From positions 1-33,076 of the forward strand of contig JAILDA010000014.1 in NCBI GenBank assembly GCA_024689865.1: a DNA stretch of 33,076 nucleotides. Reading direction: 5' to 3'. Position 1 is the stretch's first letter; every line of letters begins with the position of its first letter. The stretch is from Clostridia bacterium. GTDB taxonomy: Bacteria; Bacillota; Clostridia; Peptostreptococcales; Anaerovoracaceae. The position numbers were made by a program, and so were the translations under genes. The notes beneath the pieces are model-generated. The model had not been told where the DNA came from. It was given only the letters and a program-made list of their open reading frames with translations, and searched no databases. Below, piece by piece: positions 8,499 to 17,494 of the stretch.

Positions 8499-9779
8499 AT
8501 GAAAAAGATCATCGCTGTTATTCTGGCGCTCGTACTGGTCCTCGGACTTGCTGCATGCGGAACGCCGGCTAACAACACCCCGGCCAACAACACCACTCCG
8601 GCTAACAACACTACTCCGGAACCGCAGGCTAAGACCTACAACGTAGGCATGGTCTGCATAGGCGACGACAACGCCGCTTACGACAGAAACTTCTACATGG
8701 CAGCCGATGCCGCCAAGGCCGAGCTCGCCAAGAAGGGCATCAACATCGAGTGGCAGTACACCTACAACCACCCGGCAGGAAAGGACGTTGCCGACGACTG
8801 CGAAAAGCTGGCCGGCGACCTGAACTGCGTAGCAGTATTCCTTAACTCCTACGGCCAGGAAGACGCGATGCTTCCCATAGCCAAGGATTATCCCAACACC
8901 GTATTCGTGGGAATGACCAACGAAGGTTCCATGAGGGACGATCTTGACAACACCGTAAACTCCTTCCCCAGCATATTCGAAGCCAGATATCTGGCAGGCG
9001 TTGCCGCAGGCTGCAAGCTGAACGAGCTCATCGAGAACGGCACCATCAAGGCTGAACAGGCTGTCATCGGTTACGTAGGCGCCTATACCTTCGCCGAAGT
9101 AGTTTCCGGCTACACCTCCTTCTATCTTGGAGCAAAGAGCGTTTGCCCCTCCGCTACCATGATCGTTAAGTTCATCGGTTCCTGGGGCGATCCTCAGATG
9201 GAAGCTACCACCGCTCAGGACCTTATCGATAACGGCGCCGTGCTGATCTCCCAGCACTCCGACTCCACCACTCCGGCTACCACCGCTCAGGCTAACAAGA
9301 TAAAGGGCACTGACGTTCCCGTAGCTCACGTAGGATACAACATCGACATGAGCGACGTTGCTCCGGAAAGCTCCATCATCTCCTCCAGAATAGACTGGAC
9401 CAACTACATGGTCTACGTCATCGAGAAGGCTGTTAAGGGCGAGAAGGTAGACAAGGACTACACCGGTCACGGACTTAAGGACGGAGACGTTAAGCTTACC
9501 GCTCTCAACGAAAAGGTAGCCGCCAAGGGCACCGCGGAAGCAATAAAGGCTGCCGAGGACGAGATCAAGTCCGGTAAGCTCCAGGTATTCGACGTTACCA
9601 AGTTCACCATCGGCGGAAAGACCGCAGAGCACGCTCTTGTGGACATGACCGGCGACTTCGTGGGCGACGAGGGATTCGACGCCATCTTCGACGGTTACTA
9701 TCACGAGTCCTACTTCAAGTCCGCTCCGGCATTCGACCTCAGAATCGACGGAATAACCCTCCTCAACGAGGCTTACTAA
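8499..9779 (+). CDS. BMP-family (Med/BmpA-like) substrate-binding lipoprotein, probably nucleoside-binding
   Basis: Signal peptide with lipobox LAAC, Asn/Pro/Thr-rich linker (PANNTPANNTTPANNTTP), BMP-type fold sequence, downstream ATPase and two permeases. Confidence 0.92.
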   Translation: MKKIIAVILALVLVLGLAACGTPANNTPANNTTPANNTTPEPQAKTYNVGMVCIGDDNAAYDRNFYMAADAAKAELAKKGINIEWQYTYNHPAGKDVADDCEKLAGDLNCVAVFLNSYGQEDAMLPIAKDYPNTVFVGMTNEGSMRDDLDNTVNSFPSIFEARYLAGVAAGCKLNELIENGTIKAEQAVIGYVGAYTFAEVVSGYTSFYLGAKSVCPSATMIVKFIGSWGDPQMEATTAQDLIDNGAVLISQHSDSTTPATTAQANKIKGTDVPVAHVGYNIDMSDVAPESSIISSRIDWTNYMVYVIEKAVKGEKVDKDYTGHGLKDGDVKLTALNEKVAAKGTAEAIKAAEDEIKSGKLQVFDVTKFTIGGKTAEHALVDMTGDFVGDEGFDAIFDGYYHESYFKSAPAFDLRIDGITLLNEAY

Positions 9780-9821
9780 TTACATTCCGGCGCAATTTAC
9801 CGCGACTGATGCAGATTAGTG

Positions 9822-9830
9822 TGATATAAT
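9822..9830 (+). promoter_or_regulatory. Candidate extended -10 promoter internal to the transporter operon
   Basis: TGATATAAT, a consensus TGnTATAAT match, in the lipoprotein-ATPase gap. Confidence 0.55.
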
Positions 9831-9834
9831 AAGA

Positions 9835-9901
9835 CGAAAGGGGACAGCTTGCGCGCCGCCCCCTTTCGCCGTATTCAGGCCGGGATCACGATCCGGGCCT
9901 G
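9835..9901 (+). promoter_or_regulatory. Two adjacent hairpins in the leader of the ABC ATPase gene
   Basis: cgaaagggg (9835-9843)/cccctttcg (9860-9868), perfect 9 bp; caggccggga (9876-9885)/tccgggcctg (9892-9901), one mismatch. Confidence 0.65.
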
Positions 9902-9932
9902 CCCGATTTCCTCTTTTAACCAGGAGACAGCA

Positions 9933-11465
9933 ATGGATAAAGTACATGCTGTGGAGCTTAAAGGTGTTACCAAAAGCTTCGGCAGCAACATGGCAAACAA
10001 GAACATCGACCTTTTCGTGGACAAAGGGGAGATAATGGCTCTGCTGGGCGAGAACGGCTCCGGCAAGACCACACTCATGAACATCCTCGCCGGCATTTAT
10101 CTTCCGGACGAGGGCCGCATATTCGTGGACGGAAAGGAAGTAACGATACGTTCTCCCAAGGACGCGTTCGACAACCGCATAGGCATGATACACCAGCACT
10201 TCAAGCTGGTGGATGTGTTTACCGCGGCGGAGAACATAGTGCTGGGTCTGGAAGGCACTGGCAAGCTGGATCTAAAGGCTGCGTCCTCCAAGGTGAGGGA
10301 GATAAGCAGAAAGTACGGTTTCGACATAGACCCGGACAAGAAGATATACGAAATGTCCGTGTCCGAAAAGCAGACCGTAGAGATAATAAAGGTGCTGTAC
10401 CGCGGGGCGGACATACTGATACTGGACGAGCCCACGGCGGTGCTTACGCCTCAGGAGATAGAAAAACTCTTTGCCGTAATGCGGGCCATGCGCCGCGACG
10501 GCAAGTCGATCATAATAATAACGCATAAGCTCAACGAGGTAATGGCGGTGTCGGACGTGGTGGCGGTGCTGCGCAAAGGCGAGCACATAGGCACGGTCCG
10601 CACCTCGGAGACCAGCCCCCAGGCTCTTACGGAGATGATGGTGGGCCGCAAGGTGGAGCTCAACATAGGAAGAAAGGATCCGGTGGATCCCAAGCCTCGC
10701 CTTACGATAGCCGGTCTTACGGTGCGCGACGGCGAGGGCGTAAAGAAACTGGACGACGTGGGCTTCATTGCATTCGGCGGCGAGATACTGGGGATCGCAG
10801 GTATTGCCGGCAGCGGACAGAAGGAGCTTCTGGAAGCCGTGGCAGGCCTTCGCAAGATAGAAAGCGGTTCCATAATCTACACCCCGGAGGGCAAGTCTCC
10901 GGCGGAACTTGTAGGCAAGACCCCCATGGAGATAAAGGACGCCGGCGTTGCCCTGGCCTTCGTGCCGGAGGACCGTCTGGGAATGGGCCTTGTAGGCGGC
11001 ATGGGCATGACAGGCAACATGCTTCTAAGGTCCTGGCACAAGAACAAGGGCATATTCGTGGACAGAAAGGCCCCGGAAAAGCTGGCGGCGGACGTAATGG
11101 AAAAGCTGGAGGTCGTAACTCCCGGAATCTACTATCCGGTGCGCAAGCTCTCCGGCGGAAACGTCCAGAAGGTGCTGGTAGGAAGAGAGATAGCGTCCGC
11201 GCCGTCGGTGCTGATGAGCGCCTACGCTGTCCGCGGACTGGACATAAACACTTCGTATACGATATATAACCTGATGTGTCAGCAGAAAGAAAAGGGCGTA
11301 GCGGTAATATTCGTCGGGGAGGACCTGGACGTGCTGCTTGAGCTCTGCGACCGCATACTCGTTCTGTGCGGAGGAAAGGTCTCCGGCGTTGTGGACGCAA
11401 GGACGGCCACCAAGGAACAGCTTGGGCTTCTGATGACGTCGGTAGGCGGAAAGGAGGCAAACTGA
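9933..11465 (+). CDS. Nucleoside ABC transporter ATP-binding protein (YufO/NupA-like, duplicated NBD)
   Basis: GENGSGKTTLMNILAG, LILDEPTAVLTPQE, LSGGNVQKVLVGREI, second-domain Walker B region VLMSAYAVRGLDI. RBS aggaga before ATG 9933. Confidence 0.93.
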   Translation: MDKVHAVELKGVTKSFGSNMANKNIDLFVDKGEIMALLGENGSGKTTLMNILAGIYLPDEGRIFVDGKEVTIRSPKDAFDNRIGMIHQHFKLVDVFTAAENIVLGLEGTGKLDLKAASSKVREISRKYGFDIDPDKKIYEMSVSEKQTVEIIKVLYRGADILILDEPTAVLTPQEIEKLFAVMRAMRRDGKSIIIITHKLNEVMAVSDVVAVLRKGEHIGTVRTSETSPQALTEMMVGRKVELNIGRKDPVDPKPRLTIAGLTVRDGEGVKKLDDVGFIAFGGEILGIAGIAGSGQKELLEAVAGLRKIESGSIIYTPEGKSPAELVGKTPMEIKDAGVALAFVPEDRLGMGLVGGMGMTGNMLLRSWHKNKGIFVDRKAPEKLAADVMEKLEVVTPGIYYPVRKLSGGNVQKVLVGREIASAPSVLMSAYAVRGLDINTSYTIYNLMCQQKEKGVAVIFVGEDLDVLLELCDRILVLCGGKVSGVVDARTATKEQLGLLMTSVGGKEAN

Positions 11466-12544
11466 TGCACGGAAAGACTCCTTTCGTAAGGCTCACCAAG
11501 CGCGAGAACATGCCCAGGGGCAAAGTGTGGATGATACGTTTCGGATCGTTCATATTCGCGCTCCTTATAGGCATGCTAATATTTGCGGTAATAGGGGCCA
11601 AGCCGCTCAGCGCGTACGGTTCCATAATACAGGGCGCTCTGGGAAGGCGCACGGGAATACGCCAGGTAGTGCGCGACGCCATACCTCTTCTGGGAACGGC
11701 TCTGGCTCTTGCGCCTTGCTTTAAGATGCGCTACTGGAACATAGGCGCGGAAGGCCAGATAACCATAGGCGCGGTGGCTGCAACGTTCTTTGCAGTGCAC
11801 TTCAAGACCATGCCCGCCGTGGCTCTGCTGCTTATAATGGCCGTGGCCGGAATAGTCCTGGGCGGCGTGTGGGCGCTGATCCCGGCGATCTTCAAGTCCC
11901 GCTGGGGCACCAACGAAACGCTCTTTACCCTTATGATGAACTACATCGGCATAGGCATCGCAGCCTGGCTGGTGGGCGGTCCGTGGGAAGGCAAGCCCGG
12001 AAGCCAGATAATGCCTGTGTTTACCCGCAACGCAATGCTTCCCAAGGTGCTTGGGATCAACTGCGGATGGATAGTAGTCATAGTGCTTACCGTGCTGATG
12101 TTCATATACATGCGCTACACCAAGCATGGCTACGAAGTCCATGTTCTGGGCGAGTCCGAGAACACCGCCAGATACGCCGGCATGAACGTGCCTAAGATAA
12201 TAATGCGCACGGCGGCTCTGTCCGGAGCCATCTGCGGACTGGTTGGATTCCTGGTGGTAAGCGGCACGGACGGAACGCTTTACGCGGACGTTGCCGGAGG
12301 CGCCGGATTCACTGCCATAACGGTGTGCTGGCTGGCTCAGCTGAACCCATTCGCAATGATCGTGATAGCTCTGATGCTGTCCGTGCTCTCCAAGGGTGCA
12401 AGCACGCTGCAGAGCGCCATGGGAATACCGGCGTCCATAACGGACATACTTACCGGAATAATACTCCTGTCCATGCTGGGCTGCGAGTTCTTCATAAACT
12501 ACAAGATGCACTTCCGTAAGTCGTCGGATAAGGAGGCCGCATGA
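11465..12544 (+). CDS. Nucleoside ABC transporter permease (YufP-like)
   Basis: Polytopic membrane protein of the BPD_transp_2 type (FKMRYWNIGAEGQITIGAVAA, RWGTNETLFTLMMNYIG). Start overlaps the ATPase stop (TGATG). Confidence 0.92.
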   Translation: MHGKTPFVRLTKRENMPRGKVWMIRFGSFIFALLIGMLIFAVIGAKPLSAYGSIIQGALGRRTGIRQVVRDAIPLLGTALALAPCFKMRYWNIGAEGQITIGAVAATFFAVHFKTMPAVALLLIMAVAGIVLGGVWALIPAIFKSRWGTNETLFTLMMNYIGIGIAAWLVGGPWEGKPGSQIMPVFTRNAMLPKVLGINCGWIVVIVLTVLMFIYMRYTKHGYEVHVLGESENTARYAGMNVPKIIMRTAALSGAICGLVGFLVVSGTDGTLYADVAGGAGFTAITVCWLAQLNPFAMIVIALMLSVLSKGASTLQSAMGIPASITDILTGIILLSMLGCEFFINYKMHFRKSSDKEAA

Positions 12545-13536
12545 TGGGTACTCTGGACTTCATAATAGCTCTTATAAGGGCAGCCGTGTTCAACGGCACT
12601 CCGCTGATGTACGGAACCTCCGGCGAGATCCTTACGGAGAAGTCGGGCAACCTTAACCTGGGTGTGGAAGGCCTGATGTTCATGGGCGGAGCCTTCGGAC
12701 TGCTGGGTGCTTTTACCTACGGCAACGCCATGGGTGACAACGCGAGCGGCGTGGTAGCCGTTATAATTGCTCTGGTATGCGCTTTTGCGGCAGGCTGCTT
12801 CGGATCGCTGATATTCAGCTTCCTTACGATAACGCTGCGCGCCAACCAGAACGTTACAGGTCTTGCTCTTACGATACTCGGCACCGGCGTGGGCCAGTTC
12901 GTAGGCGAGATGATGCGTCTTAAGGTGGGCGGCAACGTTGCGATAAGCAATGCTCTTAAGCTTGCGTTCGCAAACTCTCCGTTCCCGCAGACGCTGCAGA
13001 ACATCCCGGTCGTGGGACCGCTGATCTTCGGATACAACATATTCGTGTATCTTGGAATAATCATGATCATCGTCATGCATCACTTCCTGGCTAAGACCCG
13101 CAAGGGCCTGTATCTCAGGTCCGTGGGCGAGTCCCCGTCGACGGCGGATTCCGCGGGAATAAACGTTACCAGGTACAGATACATAGCAACGGTAATAGGC
13201 GGGGGCATCTCCGCGATAGGCGGCATGGTCTACACCATGACGATCTCCGGAACGGTCTGGAACCACACCGGTCTTTCCGGCGAAGGCTGGGTAGCCGTGG
13301 CGCTGGTAATATTCTGCCTGTGGAAGCCTATCAACAGCCTCTGGGGATCCGTGCTCTTCGGCGCTCTGCTGATACTCTACATAAGGCTGCCGCTGCCGTT
13401 CATACCCACTCAGATCTACAAGGTGGTGCCGTACATCGTTACCGCCCTGGTCCTTATAATGGTGTCCATACGCCAGAGGCGCGAGGATCAGCCGCCGGCA
13501 GCGCTGGGCACGGCATATTTCCGCGAAGACAGATAG
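12541..13536 (+). CDS. Nucleoside ABC transporter permease (YufQ-like)
   Basis: TPLMYGTSGEILTEKSGNLNLGVEGLMFMGG; polytopic; 4-bp overlap with the preceding permease. Confidence 0.92.
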   Translation: MMGTLDFIIALIRAAVFNGTPLMYGTSGEILTEKSGNLNLGVEGLMFMGGAFGLLGAFTYGNAMGDNASGVVAVIIALVCAFAAGCFGSLIFSFLTITLRANQNVTGLALTILGTGVGQFVGEMMRLKVGGNVAISNALKLAFANSPFPQTLQNIPVVGPLIFGYNIFVYLGIIMIIVMHHFLAKTRKGLYLRSVGESPSTADSAGINVTRYRYIATVIGGGISAIGGMVYTMTISGTVWNHTGLSGEGWVAVALVIFCLWKPINSLWGSVLFGALLILYIRLPLPFIPTQIYKVVPYIVTALVLIMVSIRQRREDQPPAALGTAYFREDR

Positions 13537-13543
13537 AAGTTGC

Positions 13544-15787
13544 ATGAGCGCGCCGGACCGCAGGCCGCGGTGCGCAGCAGGTATCAACTTGTTCAGACAA
13601 GCAAAAGAAAAAAAAGGCGTCCTTATCTGCGGAGCCTACGGGCTCGGCAATTCCGGGGACGAGGCGATACTGGAGGCAGTCCTCTCCCAGATAAAGGAGG
13701 CGGACAGCACGGTACCCGTTACCGTAATTTCAAGAGATCCGCGCCGGACCGCAGACCTTCACAAGGTCCGTGCGGTCTGGTCTTTTAATGTTTTCGGACT
13801 CATCCGCGCTTTCAGGCGCAGCGGCCTTTTCTTAAGCGGCGGCGGAAGCCTCATCCAGGACGTCACCAGCCGCAGGAGCCTGCTGTATTACCTTGCCACC
13901 TTAAGGCTTGCGAAGCGCTTCGGGTGCAGCGTGGTTATGTACGGCTGCGGCATAGGACCGGTGGAAAAGACTGCCGACAGAAAGCTTGCGGCCAAGGTCA
14001 TAAACAAGTGCGCAGACTGCATAACGCTGAGGGATTCCAGGGCGCAGAAGGAGCTGGAGGCATTGGGCGTGTCCGGCAAGGACGTGCGTATAAGCGGTGA
14101 TCCGGCTCTGTCGCTTGCGGCAGCGGAAGGAACGGAACTGGACAGGGCGATGAGAGCTCTGGGCATGGATCCGGAGGAAAGGTACATAGCGTTCTCCCTA
14201 AGGGACATGGGCGAGGACAAGCTGCCGGCTTCCCTGGTGGCGGGCGCTGCGGACGAATGCAGCAGAAAGTTCGGCTGCCGCACCGTATTCATCTGCAACA
14301 GCAAGGAAGACGGCGCGTTTGCGGAGCGTGTTTCCGAGCTTATGGAAACACCTTTCATGATAGTTATGGAGGGCCTGAGATCCTCCGTCGTGCTGGGAAT
14401 AATGTCCAGGGCGGCGGCATTGGTCTCCGGACGACTTCATTCCCTTATATTCGCCGCGGGCGCAGGCGCTCCGGCAGTCGCGGTGTCCTACGACCCCAAG
14501 GTGACCGGTTTCATGGAAGACCTTGGCTGCGGCAGAACGATAGCCCTGGAAGACCTTACTCAGGAGCTTCTGGTGGAGAGCGTGGAGCAGGTGCTGGGCG
14601 AAGACAGACAGCAGCTGGCGGCCCGCGCGGAGGAATTAAAAAATCAGGAACTGGTCAATTCGGAAGTCCTTAAGGAATTCATGGAGAAGACCGGAGTAAG
14701 CATTCCCCGCGAGGAAAAGCCGGACGGCCCGGTAAAGCTTGCGTTCTTTACGTCGGACTTTAAGATAGGCGGAATGCAGAAATCGCTGGTCAATCTGCTT
14801 AAGAACCTGGACCACGAGCGCTGCGAGGCAGACGTGTACTACTACGAGGACGAGATCTTCTACGAGCTGCCTGTCTGCAAAGGCATCAACTACATAAAGC
14901 TGGAGCCCAAACCCTACTGGTACCGCTTCGTGTACTTCCGGCTTCTGATGCAGTTCGCAAAGGACCCGGCCCCCGGCAAGCACTACGATGTTGCGATAGA
15001 CTTCAACAGCTACCAGAACGAATGCGCCCTGTACGCCTGCACCGTAGACGCGGACAAGCGCGTTATGTTCGTGCACAACGACGTGGAGCGCAAGCTGGAG
15101 GAAGAGCCGAAATACAGGGTGCTGTGGCATTTCTTTAAAGGTAAGTTCGCGTATTACGACGAGTTCGCGGCGGTTTCGACGGGCATCGTGGAGAGCTTCC
15201 GCAGAGCGTCCGGCACCGATAAGCCTATCTGGATAGTGCCGAACTACGTAGACACCGAGGAGATATTCCAGAAGGCGGACAAGCCTCTGGTGTTCCGCTT
15301 CGACAACAGCAAATACAACCTCTGCGCCGTGGGCAGGCTGTGCCACCAGAAGGGTTTCGACATCCTGCTGGATATCTACGGCCGCGCGGCGGAGCTTAGG
15401 CAGGATCTGCATCTTTACATCATCGGCGACGGTCCGGACAAGGATTCCTTAAGGCTTAAGGCCCGCGAGATGGAGATAGACCGCAGGATGACTTTCCTGG
15501 GCAACCAGCCGAACCCCTACGCGTACATGTCCCACATGGACGGACTGGCTCTTACCAGCCGCTACGAGGGGCAGGGCATGGTGATAATGGAAGCCAAGGC
15601 GCTGGGTCTGGATCTTTACGTTTCCAGAAATCTGGAAGGATGCAATCAGGGCATACGCTGCAGCGACGACATCGCGGCGGAGCTTCTGACCGCGGACAAG
15701 AAGGTCAAGGTGCGCGACGACCTGAGCGCGTACAACAGGAACATAACCAGGCAGCTGGCCAGGATATTCGGCATCCCGGCAGAATGA
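13544..15787 (+). CDS. Fusion: CsaB-like polysaccharide pyruvyl transferase (N-term) plus GT4-type glycosyltransferase (C-term)
   Basis: N-term ICGAYGLGNSGDEAILEA, FLSGGGSLIQDVTSRRSLLYYL, MYGCGIGPV, SGRLHSLIFAAGAGAPAVAVSYDPKV. C-term from ~14731 TSDFKIGGMQKSLVNLL, VGRLCHQKGFDILLDIY, SRYEGQGMVIMEAKALG. One uninterrupted ORF; exact start uncertain. Confidence 0.9.
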   Translation: MSAPDRRPRCAAGINLFRQAKEKKGVLICGAYGLGNSGDEAILEAVLSQIKEADSTVPVTVISRDPRRTADLHKVRAVWSFNVFGLIRAFRRSGLFLSGGGSLIQDVTSRRSLLYYLATLRLAKRFGCSVVMYGCGIGPVEKTADRKLAAKVINKCADCITLRDSRAQKELEALGVSGKDVRISGDPALSLAAAEGTELDRAMRALGMDPEERYIAFSLRDMGEDKLPASLVAGAADECSRKFGCRTVFICNSKEDGAFAERVSELMETPFMIVMEGLRSSVVLGIMSRAAALVSGRLHSLIFAAGAGAPAVAVSYDPKVTGFMEDLGCGRTIALEDLTQELLVESVEQVLGEDRQQLAARAEELKNQELVNSEVLKEFMEKTGVSIPREEKPDGPVKLAFFTSDFKIGGMQKSLVNLLKNLDHERCEADVYYYEDEIFYELPVCKGINYIKLEPKPYWYRFVYFRLLMQFAKDPAPGKHYDVAIDFNSYQNECALYACTVDADKRVMFVHNDVERKLEEEPKYRVLWHFFKGKFAYYDEFAAVSTGIVESFRRASGTDKPIWIVPNYVDTEEIFQKADKPLVFRFDNSKYNLCAVGRLCHQKGFDILLDIYGRAAELRQDLHLYIIGDGPDKDSLRLKAREMEIDRRMTFLGNQPNPYAYMSHMDGLALTSRYEGQGMVIMEAKALGLDLYVSRNLEGCNQGIRCSDDIAAELLTADKKVKVRDDLSAYNRNITRQLARIFGIPAE

Positions 15788-15817
15788 CAGGACGGACCGG
15801 ATGCCCGGAGGAAGCGT

Positions 15818-16948
15818 TTGAAGATCCTTTTTCTTATAAACAAGGCCGGCGGAGGCGGGAGCGAGCGTTTCGTACTGGATCTGGCGGAGGAGCTTAAGAG
15901 CCGCGGCATCGAGTGCGTCCTGGCCTACGGTCTGGAAGGGCAGCTTGCGGACAGAGCCCGCGCGGCAGGCATTAAGACCGTTAAGCTTGGGCTTAAGCGC
16001 CGGGACTTTTTTTCGGCGTCCGGAAGGATAGCGGAGCTTTGCAGAAGCGAAGCCATAGACGTTATCCACGCACAGTTTCCGCGCGAGAACTTATATGCTC
16101 TGCGTTCCCTGAAATATTACGGCAGACCGAAGGTGGTCTGGACCTGCCACTGGTATCAGGCCCAGGGCATCAAGTGGCGGCTTATCAATAAAGCATATGC
16201 AGAAAAGCTGTTCGCTGCAGCAGCCGTCTACGAGGGCGGCATGCAGATCCTTAAGGAGAACGGGATTCCGGCGGACAAGGTCTGCTTCATTAACAACGGG
16301 GTAAAACTGCCGGAGGATGCAAAACTCTCAGATGCTGCCGGAGCCGCGGAAACAGCAGGTGCTGCGGAAGCGGCAGAGCCGGACGTTTTCGAGTGCTGCG
16401 TGCTCAGCAGATATTCCCCGGAAAAAGGCTTGGACATGCTTTTGGACAGCATCAAACTGCTGGATCCGGACAAGCCTTTCCGCTGCACGGTCTGCGGAGA
16501 CGGAGGGCTATACGGGCACATCGGAGACCGGATAAAAGCTGAAGGTCTGGAAGGCAGAGTGGTGCAGGCAGGATACCTTACGGACGCATTTCCTGTGCTG
16601 CAGGGATCGCAGCTTTTCCTAAGCCCTTCGTACAAGGAAGGCTTAAGCCTGGGACTTTTAGAGGCGCTTGCGGCAGGGCTCCCGTGCGTTGTAACGGACG
16701 CGGGCGCGTCGCGAAGCGTGGCGGAGGACGATCCTCGCTGCGGCATATGCGTAAGACCGGGCGACGCAAAAGCCTTCGCGGCAGCGATCGACAGGTACAT
16801 GAACGATAAGGATCTGCGCCTTGCGCACTCAAAAGCGGCGCGGGAAAAAGCGCAGAAATACAGCGTCCGCCGCATGGCAGACGAATACATAAGGCTCTAC
16901 GAATACGGGCCGGGCGGAATTTCGGGAGGACAGCATGAAGATCGCTGA
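15818..16948 (+). CDS. GT4-family glycosyltransferase
   Basis: NKAGGGGSERFVLDLAEEL, LSRYSPEKGLDMLLDSI, LSPSYKEGLSLGLLEALAAGLPCVVTDAG. TTG start with RBS ggagga (15807-15812). Confidence 0.9.
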   Translation: MKILFLINKAGGGGSERFVLDLAEELKSRGIECVLAYGLEGQLADRARAAGIKTVKLGLKRRDFFSASGRIAELCRSEAIDVIHAQFPRENLYALRSLKYYGRPKVVWTCHWYQAQGIKWRLINKAYAEKLFAAAAVYEGGMQILKENGIPADKVCFINNGVKLPEDAKLSDAAGAAETAGAAEAAEPDVFECCVLSRYSPEKGLDMLLDSIKLLDPDKPFRCTVCGDGGLYGHIGDRIKAEGLEGRVVQAGYLTDAFPVLQGSQLFLSPSYKEGLSLGLLEALAAGLPCVVTDAGASRSVAEDDPRCGICVRPGDAKAFAAAIDRYMNDKDLRLAHSKAAREKAQKYSVRRMADEYIRLYEYGPGGISGGQHEDR

Positions 16949-17414
16949 CGAAAAAGGAAGACTCTTCGGAAAGATCAACATCATAGATCTGCTGGTGATA
17001 ATAGTTGTACTGGCGGCGGTCTGCTTTGCGCTGTTCCGCTACGTTCTGCCGAAGACCGACAAAGGCGAGGAGCAGGCCTGCGAAATGGTGCTCTTCTGCC
17101 ACGACGCGCCGCGTTTCACGGCGGAGCAGGTAAAGACGGGCGACAGCGTCTGGGACCAGAGCTACGACGTAGATCTGGGTACGGTAAAGAGCGTGGAGAT
17201 ACTTCCGCTCATGGAGACGCAGACCGGTCCGGACGGCAGGACAGTTTCGACCGAGAGCGACTGGCTGGTAAGCGTGGTCCTGGTGCTGGACTCTAAGGGC
17301 GTAAAGGAGGAGCACGGGCTGCGCATAGACGGGTCGCTGTACGCCTCCGGCCATACCATGACCGTGTTCGCGGGGGAGGCCAAGCTCTACCTTAAGGTCC
17401 GCGAGATCCGTTAG
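16935..17414 (+). CDS. DUF4330-like single-pass membrane protein
   Basis: ADEKGRLFGKINIIDLLVIIVVLAAVCFALFRY N-terminus; position in a polysaccharide cluster. RBS ggagg upstream. Confidence 0.75.
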   Translation: MKIADEKGRLFGKINIIDLLVIIVVLAAVCFALFRYVLPKTDKGEEQACEMVLFCHDAPRFTAEQVKTGDSVWDQSYDVDLGTVKSVEILPLMETQTGPDGRTVSTESDWLVSVVLVLDSKGVKEEHGLRIDGSLYASGHTMTVFAGEAKLYLKVREIR

Positions 17415-17494
17415 TTTTTACAGCAGAGTCCGCAGGCTCCGGCAGCATTTCTTGCAGGTCTTTGCCGGGCCGCGGCTCTTACGAGGTCCGATCC

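Noticed and set aside
8565-8621. Tandem PANNT repeats after the lipobox of the BMP lipoprotein
   Set aside because: Typical flexible linker of a lipoprotein; not a distinct element.
7917-9704. 595-aa antisense ORF across xpt and the lipoprotein gene
   Set aside because: Shadow of two confident + strand genes, no coherent domain, no RBS/operon context.
13608-13615. Run of eight A near the start of the CsaB-GT fusion, possible phase-variation tract
   Set aside because: Short and in a Lys/Glu-encoding stretch; no evidence of length variation from a single sequence.
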